Origin: an uncultured Chlorobiaceae bacterium
Lineage (GTDB): Bacteria > Bacteroidota > Chlorobiia > Chlorobiales > Chlorobiaceae
Length of the DNA stretch: 64,000 nt
Direction: 5' to 3'
Assembly: GCA_903994635.1 (NCBI GenBank)
Contig: CAJEXQ010000004.1
Coordinates: forward strand, 1 to 64,000
The stretch's first letter is position 1, and each line of letters begins with the position of its first letter. The notes under the pieces are model-generated. The model had not been told where the DNA came from. It searched no databases and worked only from the letters and a program-made list of their open reading frames with translations. The translations under genes were made by a program, and so were the position numbers. Of the stretch, positions 43,573 to 52,811 are shown piece by piece.

Positions 43573-44484
43573 ATGCGGGGAAAGAAAAAAGATTTTTTTA
43601 TGCCTGATTCCGAATCTCAGCAATATCCCGATTATTTGACGGAGCTTGTCCCCCCGCTATCCCCTGAAGGTGACAGGGAACGCGGGAGGAGTGGCAGCCA
43701 CAACTCCGCAAGTTTGGTTGTGATGCTGTTACTTATATTAACAGTGCTTGCTGCTCTTGCCTCCCTTGCCACTTATGCCAGGCACTGGAAAAAAGAGGTG
43801 ATTGTCAGAGGCTTTGCCTTTGATGGAGCATCGATAATCTCCGAGAGTGAGCTACTATTGCGCATCAAAGATTATAAAGGCTCAAATCTTCAGGAACTTG
43901 ATACTGAACGGCTGAAACAGAGGATTATGGTGATTCCCTATCTCCGGGATGCAGTGATCAGCAGGGAGCTTAACGGGATTGTGCGCATCAAGGTTTCAGA
44001 GCGGGAGCCTGTTGCGCTGGCGGTTATTGGCAGCACTACCATGGTTATCGATCGTGAAGGATTTCTTCTTCCCTGGAAACAGGAGATCGCAGACCGTCTC
44101 CCTGAATTGTTTGTAGTTGGTGGCATAATCCGCAGTAAAGCTGCTGGCAACGGTCTCCAGCAACTTGACAGGCGTGAGGTTGCGTTGATCCTGCAGTTTC
44201 TTGAAGCACTCTCAACAGCAGAATATGCCAGTCTGCTTATCCGCGAATTTCATCTTGCAGGCAACAACATGAGCTGGTGCATTGCGGTTCAGGCACCCAC
44301 CCGCTTTATTGTCGGTAATGATGGCAACTTCAAGGAAAAGTTGAAAAAATTTGAGATATTCTGGCGAAAGGTTGTTTCAAAAAAAGGTTCCGGCTTTTAT
44401 GACACGGTGGATCTGAGGTTCAGGGGCAGGATTTTTGCCACGGCATCTGTCCCTCCGGAGGTAACACAGAGTGTGTCCCGATGA
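43573..44484 (+). CDS. ftsQ: Cell division protein FtsQ/DivIB
   Basis: This 303-residue protein has a charged cytoplasmic N-terminus, one membrane helix (about residues 52-69, VVMLLLILTVLAALASLATY), and a POTRA-like domain (VIVRGFAFDGASIISESELL then IPYLRDAVISRELNGIVRIK). A beta domain follows with VSEREPVALAVI and VIDREGFLLPW, as in FtsQ. FtsQ links early and late divisome parts and binds FtsB-FtsL. ATG 43573 is used; ATG 43600 is nearly as good. It lies between murC and ftsA. Confidence 0.92.
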   Translation: MRGKKKDFFMPDSESQQYPDYLTELVPPLSPEGDRERGRSGSHNSASLVVMLLLILTVLAALASLATYARHWKKEVIVRGFAFDGASIISESELLLRIKDYKGSNLQELDTERLKQRIMVIPYLRDAVISRELNGIVRIKVSEREPVALAVIGSTTMVIDREGFLLPWKQEIADRLPELFVVGGIIRSKAAGNGLQQLDRREVALILQFLEALSTAEYASLLIREFHLAGNNMSWCIAVQAPTRFIVGNDGNFKEKLKKFEIFWRKVVSKKGSGFYDTVDLRFRGRIFATASVPPEVTQSVSR

Positions 44485-44512
44485 TAATCACGCAAGAGTA
44501 GAGAGTTGAACA

Positions 44513-45814
44513 ATGCTGAAAAGCAATATAGCGGTAGGACTTGATATTGGAACAACCAAGGTGTGTGTTGTGGTTGCCGAAAAAGATGAGATGGGAAAGC
44601 TTAACGTCCTTGGCAAGGGGCGTTCCAATTCCGATGGACTTCAGCGAGCAACGGTTGTCAATATCAACAAGACGGTAGCAGCGATCAGGGCTGCTGTTGC
44701 GGATGCCGAGCGTGAATCCTCGATTCGTATTCATGGTGTCAATGTTGGTATTTCCGGTGCTCATGTCCACTGCATTCACAGTAATTCAGAAATCAGCATC
44801 AACCAGACAGGAATTGTCAATGAGTCTGATGTGAAGAGGTTTCTTGAAAAGGCCAAAACCAATATCCGCTATTTGGACATTGATCATGAAATTATTCATG
44901 TTATTCCGCAGGAGTTCATTGTTGATGATCAGGAGGGGTTGCTTGATCCGATAGGGATGGCCGGGACGACCATGCGAGGCAGCGCCTATATTGTTGTTGG
45001 TCTGAGAACAAAGATTCGAAATATCAGGCAGTGCGTTGAAAAGGCAGGTTTGGAAATCAGTGCAATTACCTTTGAACCGGTAGCTTCTGGCATGGCTGTC
45101 ATGAAAGAGCGGGAGAAGAAAAGTGGCGTTGTTGTCATTGATATCGGTGGAGGGACAACCGAAGTGGCAATTTATATTGATGGCGCCATTCGCTATTCAG
45201 AGGTCATAAAGGTTGCAGCCAACGACGTCACGCATGATATTGCCCATGGGGTAAGGGCTCTATACGAGGTCGCGGAAGATCTCAAAATAAAACATGGGTG
45301 TGCATACAGCAAGCTCAGCGGCGAAGATGAAGAGCTTCTTATTGAAGGTATAGAAGGGCGGCCGCAAAAATCCGTTCCAAAGAGCTCGCTGACGATGATC
45401 ATTGAAGCCCGGATGATGGAGATTCTGGAGCTTGTGCGTGACTCCGTAACGCGTTCAGGATATTATGAATATCTCAATGCGGGTGCAATTATAACAGGAG
45501 GAGGTTCGCTTTTGCCGGGGACAGAAGAGCTGACCCATGATATTCTCGCCCTTGATGTCCGTATCGGCTATCCGGAAGGGGTCTCTGGCGGTATCAAGGG
45601 CTCGGTGAATAATCCGATGTATGCGACAGTGATGGGGCTTGTTGCCCATTCGTTTCAGAACAATATGTCGGTGAATCATAGTTTTGCCTCAACGGCAGAG
45701 GTATTGCCAACTGAGGCGGCCTTTGGGGATCAGGAAGAGCCGGAGGTGCATGAGCAAAGTCCGGCGGGGAAAAAAATCGTTGACCGGATAATGAAATTTT
45801 GGGATAATCTCTGA
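44513..45814 (+). CDS. ftsA: Cell division protein FtsA
   Basis: FtsA is an actin-like ATPase that anchors FtsZ filaments at the membrane. The 433-residue protein has the phosphate loop VGLDIGTTKVCVVVAEKD, the 1C domain region, GVVVIDIGGGTTEVAIYIDG (phosphate 2), and TGGGSLLPGTEELTHDIL (adenosine motif). The C-terminal KKIVDRIMKFWDNL looks like the amphipathic membrane-targeting helix. It precedes ftsZ by 42 bp. Confidence 0.97.
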   Translation: MLKSNIAVGLDIGTTKVCVVVAEKDEMGKLNVLGKGRSNSDGLQRATVVNINKTVAAIRAAVADAERESSIRIHGVNVGISGAHVHCIHSNSEISINQTGIVNESDVKRFLEKAKTNIRYLDIDHEIIHVIPQEFIVDDQEGLLDPIGMAGTTMRGSAYIVVGLRTKIRNIRQCVEKAGLEISAITFEPVASGMAVMKEREKKSGVVVIDIGGGTTEVAIYIDGAIRYSEVIKVAANDVTHDIAHGVRALYEVAEDLKIKHGCAYSKLSGEDEELLIEGIEGRPQKSVPKSSLTMIIEARMMEILELVRDSVTRSGYYEYLNAGAIITGGGSLLPGTEELTHDILALDVRIGYPEGVSGGIKGSVNNPMYATVMGLVAHSFQNNMSVNHSFASTAEVLPTEAAFGDQEEPEVHEQSPAGKKIVDRIMKFWDNL

Positions 45815-45856
45815 TGGAAGAGATAACCAGAGCGTATTAACGTGGAGAAATGAACG

Positions 45857-47149
45857 ATGGCATTCGAACTGGATCCTGGCCTGTTTGACAGCGATCAGGG
45901 CAAAGGTGTTACCATAAGGATTGTCGGTGTCGGCGGTTGCGGCGGCAATGCGGTAAATAATATGATTGACCGGAAGATAAGTGGTGTTGAATATATCGTC
46001 TTTAATACAGATCGTCAGGCGCTTCTGAACTCGAAAGCGCCTCTCAGGGTGCAGATTGGCAAGAAGGCAACGAGCGGCCTTGGCGCTGGTGCCGATCCGG
46101 CCAAAGGACGCCAGGCGGCAGAAGATGACCGGGAGATTATTGCGGCCCAGCTTCGTGGAGCCGACCTCGTTTTTATTGCAGCAGGCATGGGCAAGGGCAC
46201 AGGTACAGGAGCCGCGCCGGTGATTGCCTCGATTGCAAGGAATATGGGCATACTCACCATCGGTGTCGTGACACGCCCCTTCAACTTTGAGGGGCAGGTC
46301 AAGTCGAAGATTGCCGATGGGGGGATAGCTGAACTGCGGAAGTATATCGACACCCTCATTCTTGTGGAGAATGAAAAGATTCTGAGTATTGCTGAAGAGG
46401 GGGTAAGCGCCACTGAAGCATTCAATATGGCAAACGATGTTCTCTACAGGGCAGCAAAGGGGATCGCCGATATTATCACTCGCCATGGGCATGTCAATGT
46501 TGATTTTGCTGACGTAAGGAGCATAATGTCCGGCGCGGGCGATGCCGTTATGGGTTCCGCTGCGGCGGCAGGTGAGCGCCGGGCGCTTAAGGCCTCTTCT
46601 GATGCCATCAATAGTCCGCTTCTTGAAGGAGTCTCGATAAAGGGAGCCAAAGGTGTTTTGGTTAATATTACCGGCCAGGTCACCATGAGAGATATGTCGG
46701 ATGCAATGAACTATATTGAGGAGCAGGTTGGCAGTGAAGCCAAGATTATTAACGGCTATGTTGATGAACCGCAGGTATCCGGCGAGATCAGGGTGACAGT
46801 TATTGTCACTGGCTTCAGACGAAAAGAGCAGGATGATGGCAAGGCGCCTCCGATTCGGCGCACTGTTGCTGCCGTGCCGGGTATGAGATCGGGCCAGATT
46901 CCGGCATCTGTTCGCAAGACAGTTTCGATCTATCCTGAACGACAGGAGGAGGACTTGCGCATTCCGGCCTACATCCGCAGACAGTTATCAATTCATGATC
47001 CACATGAGGTGGGGCTAAGGAAAAATAATGTGCAGGATCCTGATCAGAGCCCGACAATGTCGGGAGGCAGGGGAGGTCACGAAGATATAATTCAGAAAGG
47101 CTTGTCGGATACACCGGCATACCTTCGCAGGAAAAGTAACGGAAATTAA
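45857..47149 (+). CDS. ftsZ: Cell division protein FtsZ
   Basis: FtsZ is the tubulin-like GTPase that forms the division ring. The 430-residue protein has [19 protein letters not shown], the tubulin signature region [18 protein letters not shown] and the T7 loop [17 protein letters not shown]113 sits where most FtsZ proteins have Gly in GGGTGTG; the codon AAG is unambiguous. After about residue 320 a variable tail carries three similar motifs: QIPASVRK (347-354), RIPAYIRR (368-375) and DTPAYLRRK (418-426). The last is at the usual place of the FtsA-binding peptide. Confidence 0.96.
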   Translation: MAFELDPGLFDSDQGKGVTIRIVGVGGCGGNAVNNMIDRKISGVEYIVFNTDRQALLNSKAPLRVQIGKKATSGLGAGADPAKGRQAAEDDREIIAAQLRGADLVFIAAGMGKGTGTGAAPVIASIARNMGILTIGVVTRPFNFEGQVKSKIADGGIAELRKYIDTLILVENEKILSIAEEGVSATEAFNMANDVLYRAAKGIADIITRHGHVNVDFADVRSIMSGAGDAVMGSAAAAGERRALKASSDAINSPLLEGVSIKGAKGVLVNITGQVTMRDMSDAMNYIEEQVGSEAKIINGYVDEPQVSGEIRVTVIVTGFRRKEQDDGKAPPIRRTVAAVPGMRSGQIPASVRKTVSIYPERQEEDLRIPAYIRRQLSIHDPHEVGLRKNNVQDPDQSPTMSGGRGGHEDIIQKGLSDTPAYLRRKSNGN

Positions 47150-47157
47150 AGGAGTTC

Positions 47158-48450
47158 ATGCGCTATTGTACACTTTCAGCAGAAGATGCTGTCGCAAGAA
47201 TAAAGTCAGGAGATCGGGTTTTTTTGCATACGGCAGCAGCTACCCCGCAAAGGTTGATTGAGGCAATGGTGCAGCGATCCAGCGAGTTGAAGAATGTAGA
47301 AATTGTCAGCCTTCATACCGAAGGGGAGGCGGCGTACGCTAGGCCTGAATACAGGGAGAGCTTCAGGTTGAATGCGCTTTTTGTGGCTAAAAATGTTCGT
47401 CAGTCCGTTCAGAACGGTGACGGTGATGCCATTCCTGTTTTTTTAAGTGATGTCCCTTCGCTCTTTTATAACAGAGTTCTCCCCCTTGATGTGGCACTTG
47501 TCCACGTATCTCCTCCTGACCGGCATGGTTACTGTTCACTTGGCGTTTCGGTCGATGCTACTCTGGCCGCAGTCCAGTCGGCCAAACTGGTGATTGCACA
47601 GGTGAACCCGCAGATGCCCCGTACGCATGGTGAAGGGCTGCTTCATGCAAGCAAGATTCATGCGATGGTTGATGTTGATGATCCCCTTCCAGAAACCCCG
47701 CGTCACATCATGGAGGATACCGAAATTCGTATTGGTCGTCATATTGCCTCAATTGTTGAGGATGGTGCGACACTGCAGTTGGGTATAGGTGCGATTCCCG
47801 ATGCTACCCTTGCGGCGCTTTCTGGCCACAGGGATCTGGGTATCCATTCTGAAATGTTTTCTGACGGAGTTGTTGATCTTGTGGAAAAGGGTGTGATCAA
47901 CGGCAGCAAAAAGAGGAGCCACAGGGAGATAATTGTGGCAAGCTTTCTTGTTGGAACCCGTCGCCTCTACGATTTTGTTGATGATAATCCACTTGTTGAA
48001 ATGCTTCCTTCCGATTATGTCAACGACACACGGGAAATCAGGAGAAATCCTAGAGCGACTGCAATTAACAGTGCTCTTGAAATTGACATGTCAGGCCAGG
48101 TATGTGCAGACTCAATCGGCCAGAAATACTTCTCCGGTGTGGGGGGACAGATGGACTTTATCCGTGGGGCAGCGCTCTCCAGGGGAGGCAAGGCTATCAT
48201 TGCACTGCCATCCACAACAAAGAGCGGCCTTTCGAGGATTGTACCCCAGCTCAAGCCGGGGGCAGGCGTAGTTACGACGAGGGCTCATGTGCAGTATGTT
48301 GTCACGGAGTTCGGTATTGTTAATCTCCATGGAAAAAATCTCAGACAGAGAGCAGAGGCGCTTGCAAGCATAGCACATCCAGACTTCAGGGAGGAGATAA
48401 GCCGCCAGGCCCATGAGCTTTACGGCTCTTATGGCCGGAGGTTTACCTGA
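47158..48450 (+). CDS. Acetyl-CoA hydrolase/transferase family CoA-transferase
   Basis: This 430-residue protein belongs to the CoA-transferase family that includes 4-hydroxybutyrate and acetate CoA-transferases. Motifs are VSPPDRHGYCSLGVSVD, LQLGIGAIPDATLAAL, LGIHSEMFSDGVVDL with the likely catalytic Glu near residue 230, SGVGGQMDFIRGAALSRGGK, LPSTTKSGLSRIVPQL and VTEFGIVNLHGKNLRQRAEAL. It would move CoA between acetyl-CoA and another acid. It starts 8 bp after ftsZ with AAAGGAG before the ATG, so it may be cotranscribed with the division cluster although its function seems unrelated. Confidence 0.9.
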   Translation: MRYCTLSAEDAVARIKSGDRVFLHTAAATPQRLIEAMVQRSSELKNVEIVSLHTEGEAAYARPEYRESFRLNALFVAKNVRQSVQNGDGDAIPVFLSDVPSLFYNRVLPLDVALVHVSPPDRHGYCSLGVSVDATLAAVQSAKLVIAQVNPQMPRTHGEGLLHASKIHAMVDVDDPLPETPRHIMEDTEIRIGRHIASIVEDGATLQLGIGAIPDATLAALSGHRDLGIHSEMFSDGVVDLVEKGVINGSKKRSHREIIVASFLVGTRRLYDFVDDNPLVEMLPSDYVNDTREIRRNPRATAINSALEIDMSGQVCADSIGQKYFSGVGGQMDFIRGAALSRGGKAIIALPSTTKSGLSRIVPQLKPGAGVVTTRAHVQYVVTEFGIVNLHGKNLRQRAEALASIAHPDFREEISRQAHELYGSYGRRFT

Positions 48451-48457
48451 GGGGAGT

Positions 48458-49306
48458 CTAAGCTCTCAAGCCGATCAGTGAGAGCATACGTCCGGTTTTT
48501 CCATGATCGCGTCGGTAGGAAAAAAAGAGGTTGCTGGCGCTGTATGAGCAGAAGGGAGAGCGCTCAATATTTGCTGGAGAAAACCCTGACGCAAGCAGTT
48601 GCTGATAGTTTACCGCACCGAGATCAAGCAGGTATTTTTTCTCCCCCGTTGAACCTGATGAGCTTTTTGCTTCTGATGAGCGCCAGCTGCTATGCTGAGG
48701 AAACGCACTTGCAACCCCTCGGTCAACCTCATAAGCATTGCCTGAAATTCCTGTACCAATATAGGCAAGGCACTCTTCGGGCACGGAGTTAAAGCACTTC
48801 TGCATTTTTTCAAAAGTTTTCATCACAATCTCCCCGGCGGCCCCTTTCCAGCCAGCATGAACCGCTCCTGATGCGTTATGCCGAGGGTCGTAGAGCAGCA
48901 CGGGAAAGCAGTCTGCGGTATAGATGCAAAGGAAAAGATTCTCCCTGTTCGTAATGAAGGCATCATAGCCATGGTACCGCCCCGGCTTTTCAGCAAAAAG
49001 TATCTCCGTGCCGTGTACCTGTTCAGAGCTGACCAATTTCCCGGGATCGATAGTGGCCGCAGCACACAGCCTCCGGGTGTTTTCCTTGACATTTTCCGGA
49101 GTGTCTCCGGTATTGTTTCCAAGGTTCAGGGAGTTATATTCACCGTCGCTTACACCTCCGTTTCTGGTGCTTTGCAGCGCAATGAGCCTTTGGCACCTGC
49201 CGAAAATGGCAGGGACAAAATACTCGGCCTGAATAATTTGGCTTGTCTTCTCTCGCGTCATTGAATTGGGCGAGAACTTTTCGTTATTAACGCTGCGGGT
49301 TTGCAT
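48458..49306 (-). CDS. PgeF/YfiH family peptidoglycan editing (laccase-domain) protein
   Basis: This 282-residue protein belongs to the YfiH/PgeF family (Cu-oxidase_4). Known members act as purine nucleoside phosphorylases or clear wrongly built UDP-MurNAc-L-Ser. Motifs are STRNGGVSDGEYNSLNLG, VSSEQVHGTEILFAE, TADCFPVLLYDP and GAVHAGWKGAAGEIVMKT with the metal-binding His and Cys, YIGTGISGNAYEVD and a C-terminal SYRRDHGKTGRMLSLIGL. The start is uncertain; ATG 49261 gives 267 residues. It converges on the CoA-transferase gene. Confidence 0.9.
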   Translation of the reverse strand: MQTRSVNNEKFSPNSMTREKTSQIIQAEYFVPAIFGRCQRLIALQSTRNGGVSDGEYNSLNLGNNTGDTPENVKENTRRLCAAATIDPGKLVSSEQVHGTEILFAEKPGRYHGYDAFITNRENLFLCIYTADCFPVLLYDPRHNASGAVHAGWKGAAGEIVMKTFEKMQKCFNSVPEECLAYIGTGISGNAYEVDRGVASAFPQHSSWRSSEAKSSSGSTGEKKYLLDLGAVNYQQLLASGFSPANIERSPFCSYSASNLFFSYRRDHGKTGRMLSLIGLRA

Positions 49307-49525
49307 TTGCTTTTATACCGGCGATTGACTGATTCGGGGAAAAATATTAATTATTCATGATCTCTTCTTTCCCGTGGTGAAGAATTTTCGGCAATGGAGT
49401 CATTATTTCAGGAAGTTAGTAGTATCTTCGACCTTTCGGAATTGTACACTTATATCTCTTGCGGCTTTTTATCTTTTCGCAAAGAGTGGGGCTGGCGTGA
49501 ATGATTACAAAAAGGGATCCTTGGG
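49307..49525. other. Divergent intergenic region before the ATP synthase genes
   Basis: No gene is seen in this 219-bp gap between pgeF (minus) and the AtpZ gene (plus). It must hold the ATP synthase promoter. AAGGGAT at about 49512-49518 is a weak ribosome-binding candidate for the next gene. Confidence 0.4.
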
Positions 49526-49771
49526 ATGTTGATGCCTGATAAAGAGAGGTTCCCGGATAAGTTCGGGCGTTCAATTCGGGCTATGTCCGATTATATGGGG
49601 ATAGGTTTACAGATTGCGGCAAGCTTTGCTTTCTTTGTCTTTCTGGGATATTGGGCAGACAGCAAGATCGGTACCTCACCATTGCTGCTCTTGGCTGGAG
49701 TTGTCGTTGGCATGGTTGGCATGGCGCTTGTACTCATGAAGGTCGTACGGGCAGCGAACAGAAAAAAATAG
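49526..49771 (+). CDS. AtpZ/AtpI-type small ATP synthase protein
   Basis: This 81-residue protein has two membrane helices (MGIGLQIAASFAFFVFLGYW and LLLLAGVVVGMVGMALVLM) joined by a short DSKIGTSP loop, the pattern of the AtpZ/AtpI (DUF Putative F0F1-ATPase) family. These small proteins help assemble the c-ring or supply Mg2+; the role here is inferred from position before atpB. An ATG at 49532 is an alternative start. Confidence 0.82.
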   Translation: MLMPDKERFPDKFGRSIRAMSDYMGIGLQIAASFAFFVFLGYWADSKIGTSPLLLLAGVVVGMVGMALVLMKVVRAANRKK

Positions 49772-49819
49772 GGTTTTTTATGGCTATTGCACTAGTTCAC
49801 CAAGAAAGAGACGGTTCCT

Positions 49820-50206
49820 ATGAAGCCATTGTTTGAATTTTTTATTAAGTTGTTTATCTTATCCATCATTTTATGGGGGGTCGTTTATTCAGGGCTTGAA
49901 CCCGGCAGAGTTGATTATAGGTCGGTATTTATAGCTTGGGCGATGGTGGTCTCGAATACGGTTGGAGGTTACCTTCTCTTTGCATACGCGATTGACAAAA
50001 GTTCATCAGAGTTCACCAAGTTTGTATTCGGCGGATTGACGGTACGGTTACTTCTGATGATGGCGCTTATTGCGCTTCTGCTTATAAGGAATCTGGTCGT
50101 TATCAATGATTTTGTCTTCTCATTTTTCGCTTTTTACTGTATATACGCGATTGTTGAAATTCTCGGGTATCAAAAGAAAAACAAACAGAAAAAGAATAGT
50201 GCATGA
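49820..50206 (+). CDS. AtpI-like membrane protein of the ATP synthase operon
   Basis: This 128-residue protein has four predicted membrane helices ([64 protein letters not shown]) and a basic tail ([11 protein letters not shown]). Topology and position between AtpZ and AtpB match the ATP synthase I family, although the sequence is diverged. Its last bases overlap the atpB start, which suggests coupling. Confidence 0.62.
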   Translation: MKPLFEFFIKLFILSIILWGVVYSGLEPGRVDYRSVFIAWAMVVSNTVGGYLLFAYAIDKSSSEFTKFVFGGLTVRLLLMMALIALLLIRNLVVINDFVFSFFAFYCIYAIVEILGYQKKNKQKKNSA

Positions 50207-51216
50207 AACGGTTAAAGGTCAGACAGCCTAAGGCGATGCTCAAGGTTATTGCGATTCTTCTCCCCCTTCTGTTCAATGTCAGCGGCTTGGCTGCGGCATC
50301 GACTGGGCAATCTTCCGGCATTTCACGAGAGAGTGTTACCGCGCCCGCTGTTGAGGGTGGGCAGGCGGCTCCTGCTCCCCTCGAAGAGGAAAAAGCGGGT
50401 GATGTTATCATGCACCATATTCTCAATAATAACGTCTACGCCTTTCCGCCATTCGGGGAAGTTGCGCTTCCAAAAATAGTCGTCGGCGGATATGATATCT
50501 CTGTTACGAAGCATGTTGTGATGCTCTGGCTCGTATCGGCAACTCTTCTTATTGTTTTTTCGTTTGTCGGTGGGAAATACAAGAAGATGACTGCCCGTCA
50601 GTCTCCGAAGGGGCTTGCAAACGCCATGGAGGCCCTCATAGAGTTTGTCAGGCTTGATGTTGCAAAGTCAAACATCGGACCAGGTTACGAGAAGCATCTG
50701 CCCTATCTGATTACCGTGTTTATGTTCATTCTTTTCTGTAATCTTTTTGGTCTTATTCCCTATGGCTCCACGGCCACCGGTAATATCAATGTTACCCTTA
50801 CGCTTGCCGTCTTCACATTTTTTATTACGCAGATTGCAGCGTTGAAGGCTCATGGAGTCAAGGGATTTCTTGAGCATCTTACTGCGGGTACCCACTGGGC
50901 GCTCTGGATTATTCTGGTTCCCATTGAGATTATTGGTCTTTTTACGAAGCCATTTGCGCTGACGGTACGACTCTTTGCCAACATGACCGCAGGTCACATC
51001 ATCATTCTCAGTCTTATTTTCATCAGTTTTATCCTTAAAAGCTACGTTGTCGCAGCCGCAGTTTCTGTTCCCTTTGCAATCTTTATCTATCTGCTTGAGC
51101 TTTTTGTGGCGTTTCTACAGGCATTTATTTTTACCATGCTCTCAGCACTCTTTATCGGTCTTGCTACTGCGCATGCTGGTCATGATGAGCACGAGGCTGA
51201 AGTTGCTCATCATTAA
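50203..51216 (+). CDS. atpB: ATP synthase F0 subunit a
   Basis: Subunit a forms the proton half-channels next to the c-ring. The 337-residue protein is longer than usual because of an N-terminal part with a signal-like helix ([20 protein letters not shown]) and an Ala/Pro/Glu-rich linker to about residue 75. The core has [36 protein letters not shown], and the essential Arg region [18 protein letters not shown] last helix region [20 protein letters not shown] is typical. A His-rich tail ([15 protein letters not shown]) ends the chain. Confidence 0.96.
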   Translation: MKRLKVRQPKAMLKVIAILLPLLFNVSGLAAASTGQSSGISRESVTAPAVEGGQAAPAPLEEEKAGDVIMHHILNNNVYAFPPFGEVALPKIVVGGYDISVTKHVVMLWLVSATLLIVFSFVGGKYKKMTARQSPKGLANAMEALIEFVRLDVAKSNIGPGYEKHLPYLITVFMFILFCNLFGLIPYGSTATGNINVTLTLAVFTFFITQIAALKAHGVKGFLEHLTAGTHWALWIILVPIEIIGLFTKPFALTVRLFANMTAGHIIILSLIFISFILKSYVVAAAVSVPFAIFIYLLELFVAFLQAFIFTMLSALFIGLATAHAGHDEHEAEVAHH

Positions 51217-51334
51217 ATTATCGATGAGATTGTCGGAGTAGAACCTGTTTTTATGCTTTATATGTAACGATTTAAAAACTGCTAATTATCCTTTAGCAAA
51301 AAACTTACAACAAATAAACGGAGGTAATTACAAG

Positions 51335-51562
51335 ATGGAAGGTTTAGGTTTAGCTTATTTGGGTGCAGGCATTGGCGCCGGTCTGGCTGTTATTGGCGCC
51401 GGTCTTGGTATTGGTAACATTGCAGCTTCTGCGACTGAGGGCACAGCCCGTCAGCCGGAGGCAGCCGCCGACATCCGTACGACTATGATCATTGCTGCAG
51501 CTCTTATCGAAGGTGTTGGTCTGTTTGGCGAAGTTATCTGTGTGCTTCTTGCTCTTAAGTAA
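51335..51562 (+). CDS. atpE: ATP synthase F0 subunit c
   Basis: Subunit c forms the rotating membrane ring. The 75-residue protein is a helical hairpin: AGIGAGLAVIGAGLGIGN, the polar loop TARQPEAAAD, then ALIEGVGLFGEVICVLLAL with the ion-binding Glu in LFGEV. Residues known for sodium binding (Gln in helix 1, Ser or Thr after the Glu) are absent, so proton coupling is expected. GGAGG stands before the ATG with good spacing. Flanking gaps of 118 and 100 bp set it apart from its neighbours. Confidence 0.96.
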   Translation: MEGLGLAYLGAGIGAGLAVIGAGLGIGNIAASATEGTARQPEAAADIRTTMIIAAALIEGVGLFGEVICVLLALK

Positions 51563-51596
51563 GAGTGGTGGGCGGCAGATACGATACAGAAGATAT

Positions 51597-51632
51597 CCCG
51601 ATTGCGGCTGGTTCCTTCAGATCGTAATCGGG
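51597..51632 (+). terminator. Possible attenuating stem-loop after atpE
   Basis: CCCGATTGCG (51597-51606) can pair with CGTAATCGGG (51623-51632), with one G-T pair and a 16-base loop, followed by CTTTATT. It lies between atpE and atpF. A partial terminator or RNA-stabilising hairpin here would help make more subunit c than b; that is an inference. Confidence 0.45.
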
Positions 51633-51662
51633 CTTTATTAATAGTTAACGGAAACATTGTTC

Positions 51663-52190
51663 ATGCTTACGTCAGGAATTATACTTCTTGCCGGTAGTCT
51701 CTTGAGCCCGGAACCCGGCCTTATTTTCTGGACTACGGTAACATTTTTTATTGTTCTGCTGATCCTGAAGAAAATTGCATGGGGCCCTATTCTTACCGCC
51801 CTTGAAGAGAGAGAAAAGGGAATTCAGTCAGCCATCGACCGTGCACACCAGGCCAAGGATGAATCTGAGGCTATTTTGCGTAAAAACAGGGAGTTGCTTT
51901 CCAAAGCGGATGCCGATGCCGACAAGATCATTCGTGAAGGCAAAGATTATGCCGAGAAGCTTCGTGCCGACATCTCTGCGAAGGCTCATGAAGAAGCCAA
52001 TAAAATGATAGCCGCAGCTAAAGATTCGATTGAACAGGAAAAACGTCGAGCACTTGATGTACTGCGCAATGAAGTTGCTGATCTTGCGGTTATGGGAGCT
52101 GAAAAAATTATCAAGACCGCTCTTGATGCCGATTTGCAGAAAAAGATAGTCAACAGCATGATTAAGGATCTTTCAACAAAACGTAACTGA
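51663..52190 (+). CDS. atpF: ATP synthase F0 subunit b
   Basis: Subunit b is the peripheral stalk joining F0 to F1. I use ATG 51663 (175 residues). There is one membrane helix ([20 protein letters not shown]), then the stalk [20 protein letters not shown] and a long heptad-like helix rich in Ala, Glu and Lys with KSEADADK-like spacing. The C-terminus is [17 protein letters not shown]. Only one b gene is seen, and it is followed by atpH. Confidence 0.94.
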   Translation: MLTSGIILLAGSLLSPEPGLIFWTTVTFFIVLLILKKIAWGPILTALEEREKGIQSAIDRAHQAKDESEAILRKNRELLSKADADADKIIREGKDYAEKLRADISAKAHEEANKMIAAAKDSIEQEKRRALDVLRNEVADLAVMGAEKIIKTALDADLQKKIVNSMIKDLSTKRN

Positions 52191-52203
52191 AACCGGTCAC
52201 GAA

Positions 52204-52749
52204 ATGTCAAGTGTAATTGCAAGCCGTCGATATGCTTCGGCTCTTTTGTCAGCAGCAGAGAAGGGTAATTTTCTTGATCAAATAGTCGAAGAGTTGCTGG
52301 TGATCAAGCAAGTTCTCCACAACTCCCACGACCTGGTGCGTGCGATGGAGAGTCCCCTTGTTAAAGTGGACAAGAAAATGCGTATACTCGAAGAGATTTT
52401 CAAGGGCACTGTTGGGGATAAAATGTTTCTTTTCTTCGGACTGGTTGCCAGAAAAAAACGTGCAGGGCAGCTACCTGAAATTATTGACGAGTTTCTGATA
52501 CTTCTTGACGCAAAGCGAGGGATTGTCAATGTAGATATTACCAGTGCTGTCACACTCTCTGAAGAGCAGTCCTCCGACCTGGTTTCGCGCCTTGAGCTCT
52601 TTACCGGCAAGAGAGTCCGGCCAAGGATGCTGATAAATGAGGCTGTTATAGGCGGAGTTGCCATCAAGATTGGTGATACCATTATTGACGGTACAATCAG
52701 CCATCAGCTTTATAAGCTCAGGAAGTCTCTTGTTTCCGAAAAGGGATAG
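52204..52749 (+). CDS. atpH: ATP synthase F1 subunit delta
   Basis: Subunit delta caps the F1 alpha subunits and holds the b stalk. The 181-residue protein has the conserved N-terminal SSVIASRRYASALLSAAEKG and a C-terminal region with SLSEEQ-type TLSEEQSSDLVSRLELFTGK and GGVAIKIGDTIIDGTISHQL. It is the last ATP synthase gene in this cluster: no atpA, atpG, atpD or atpC follows. Confidence 0.95.
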   Translation: MSSVIASRRYASALLSAAEKGNFLDQIVEELLVIKQVLHNSHDLVRAMESPLVKVDKKMRILEEIFKGTVGDKMFLFFGLVARKKRAGQLPEIIDEFLILLDAKRGIVNVDITSAVTLSEEQSSDLVSRLELFTGKRVRPRMLINEAVIGGVAIKIGDTIIDGTISHQLYKLRKSLVSEKG

Positions 52750-52811
52750 CACTTCATGTGCGCTATCATCGACTGATAGTCCCCCGCACTCCCCTGATCC
52801 GATCCAATTCC

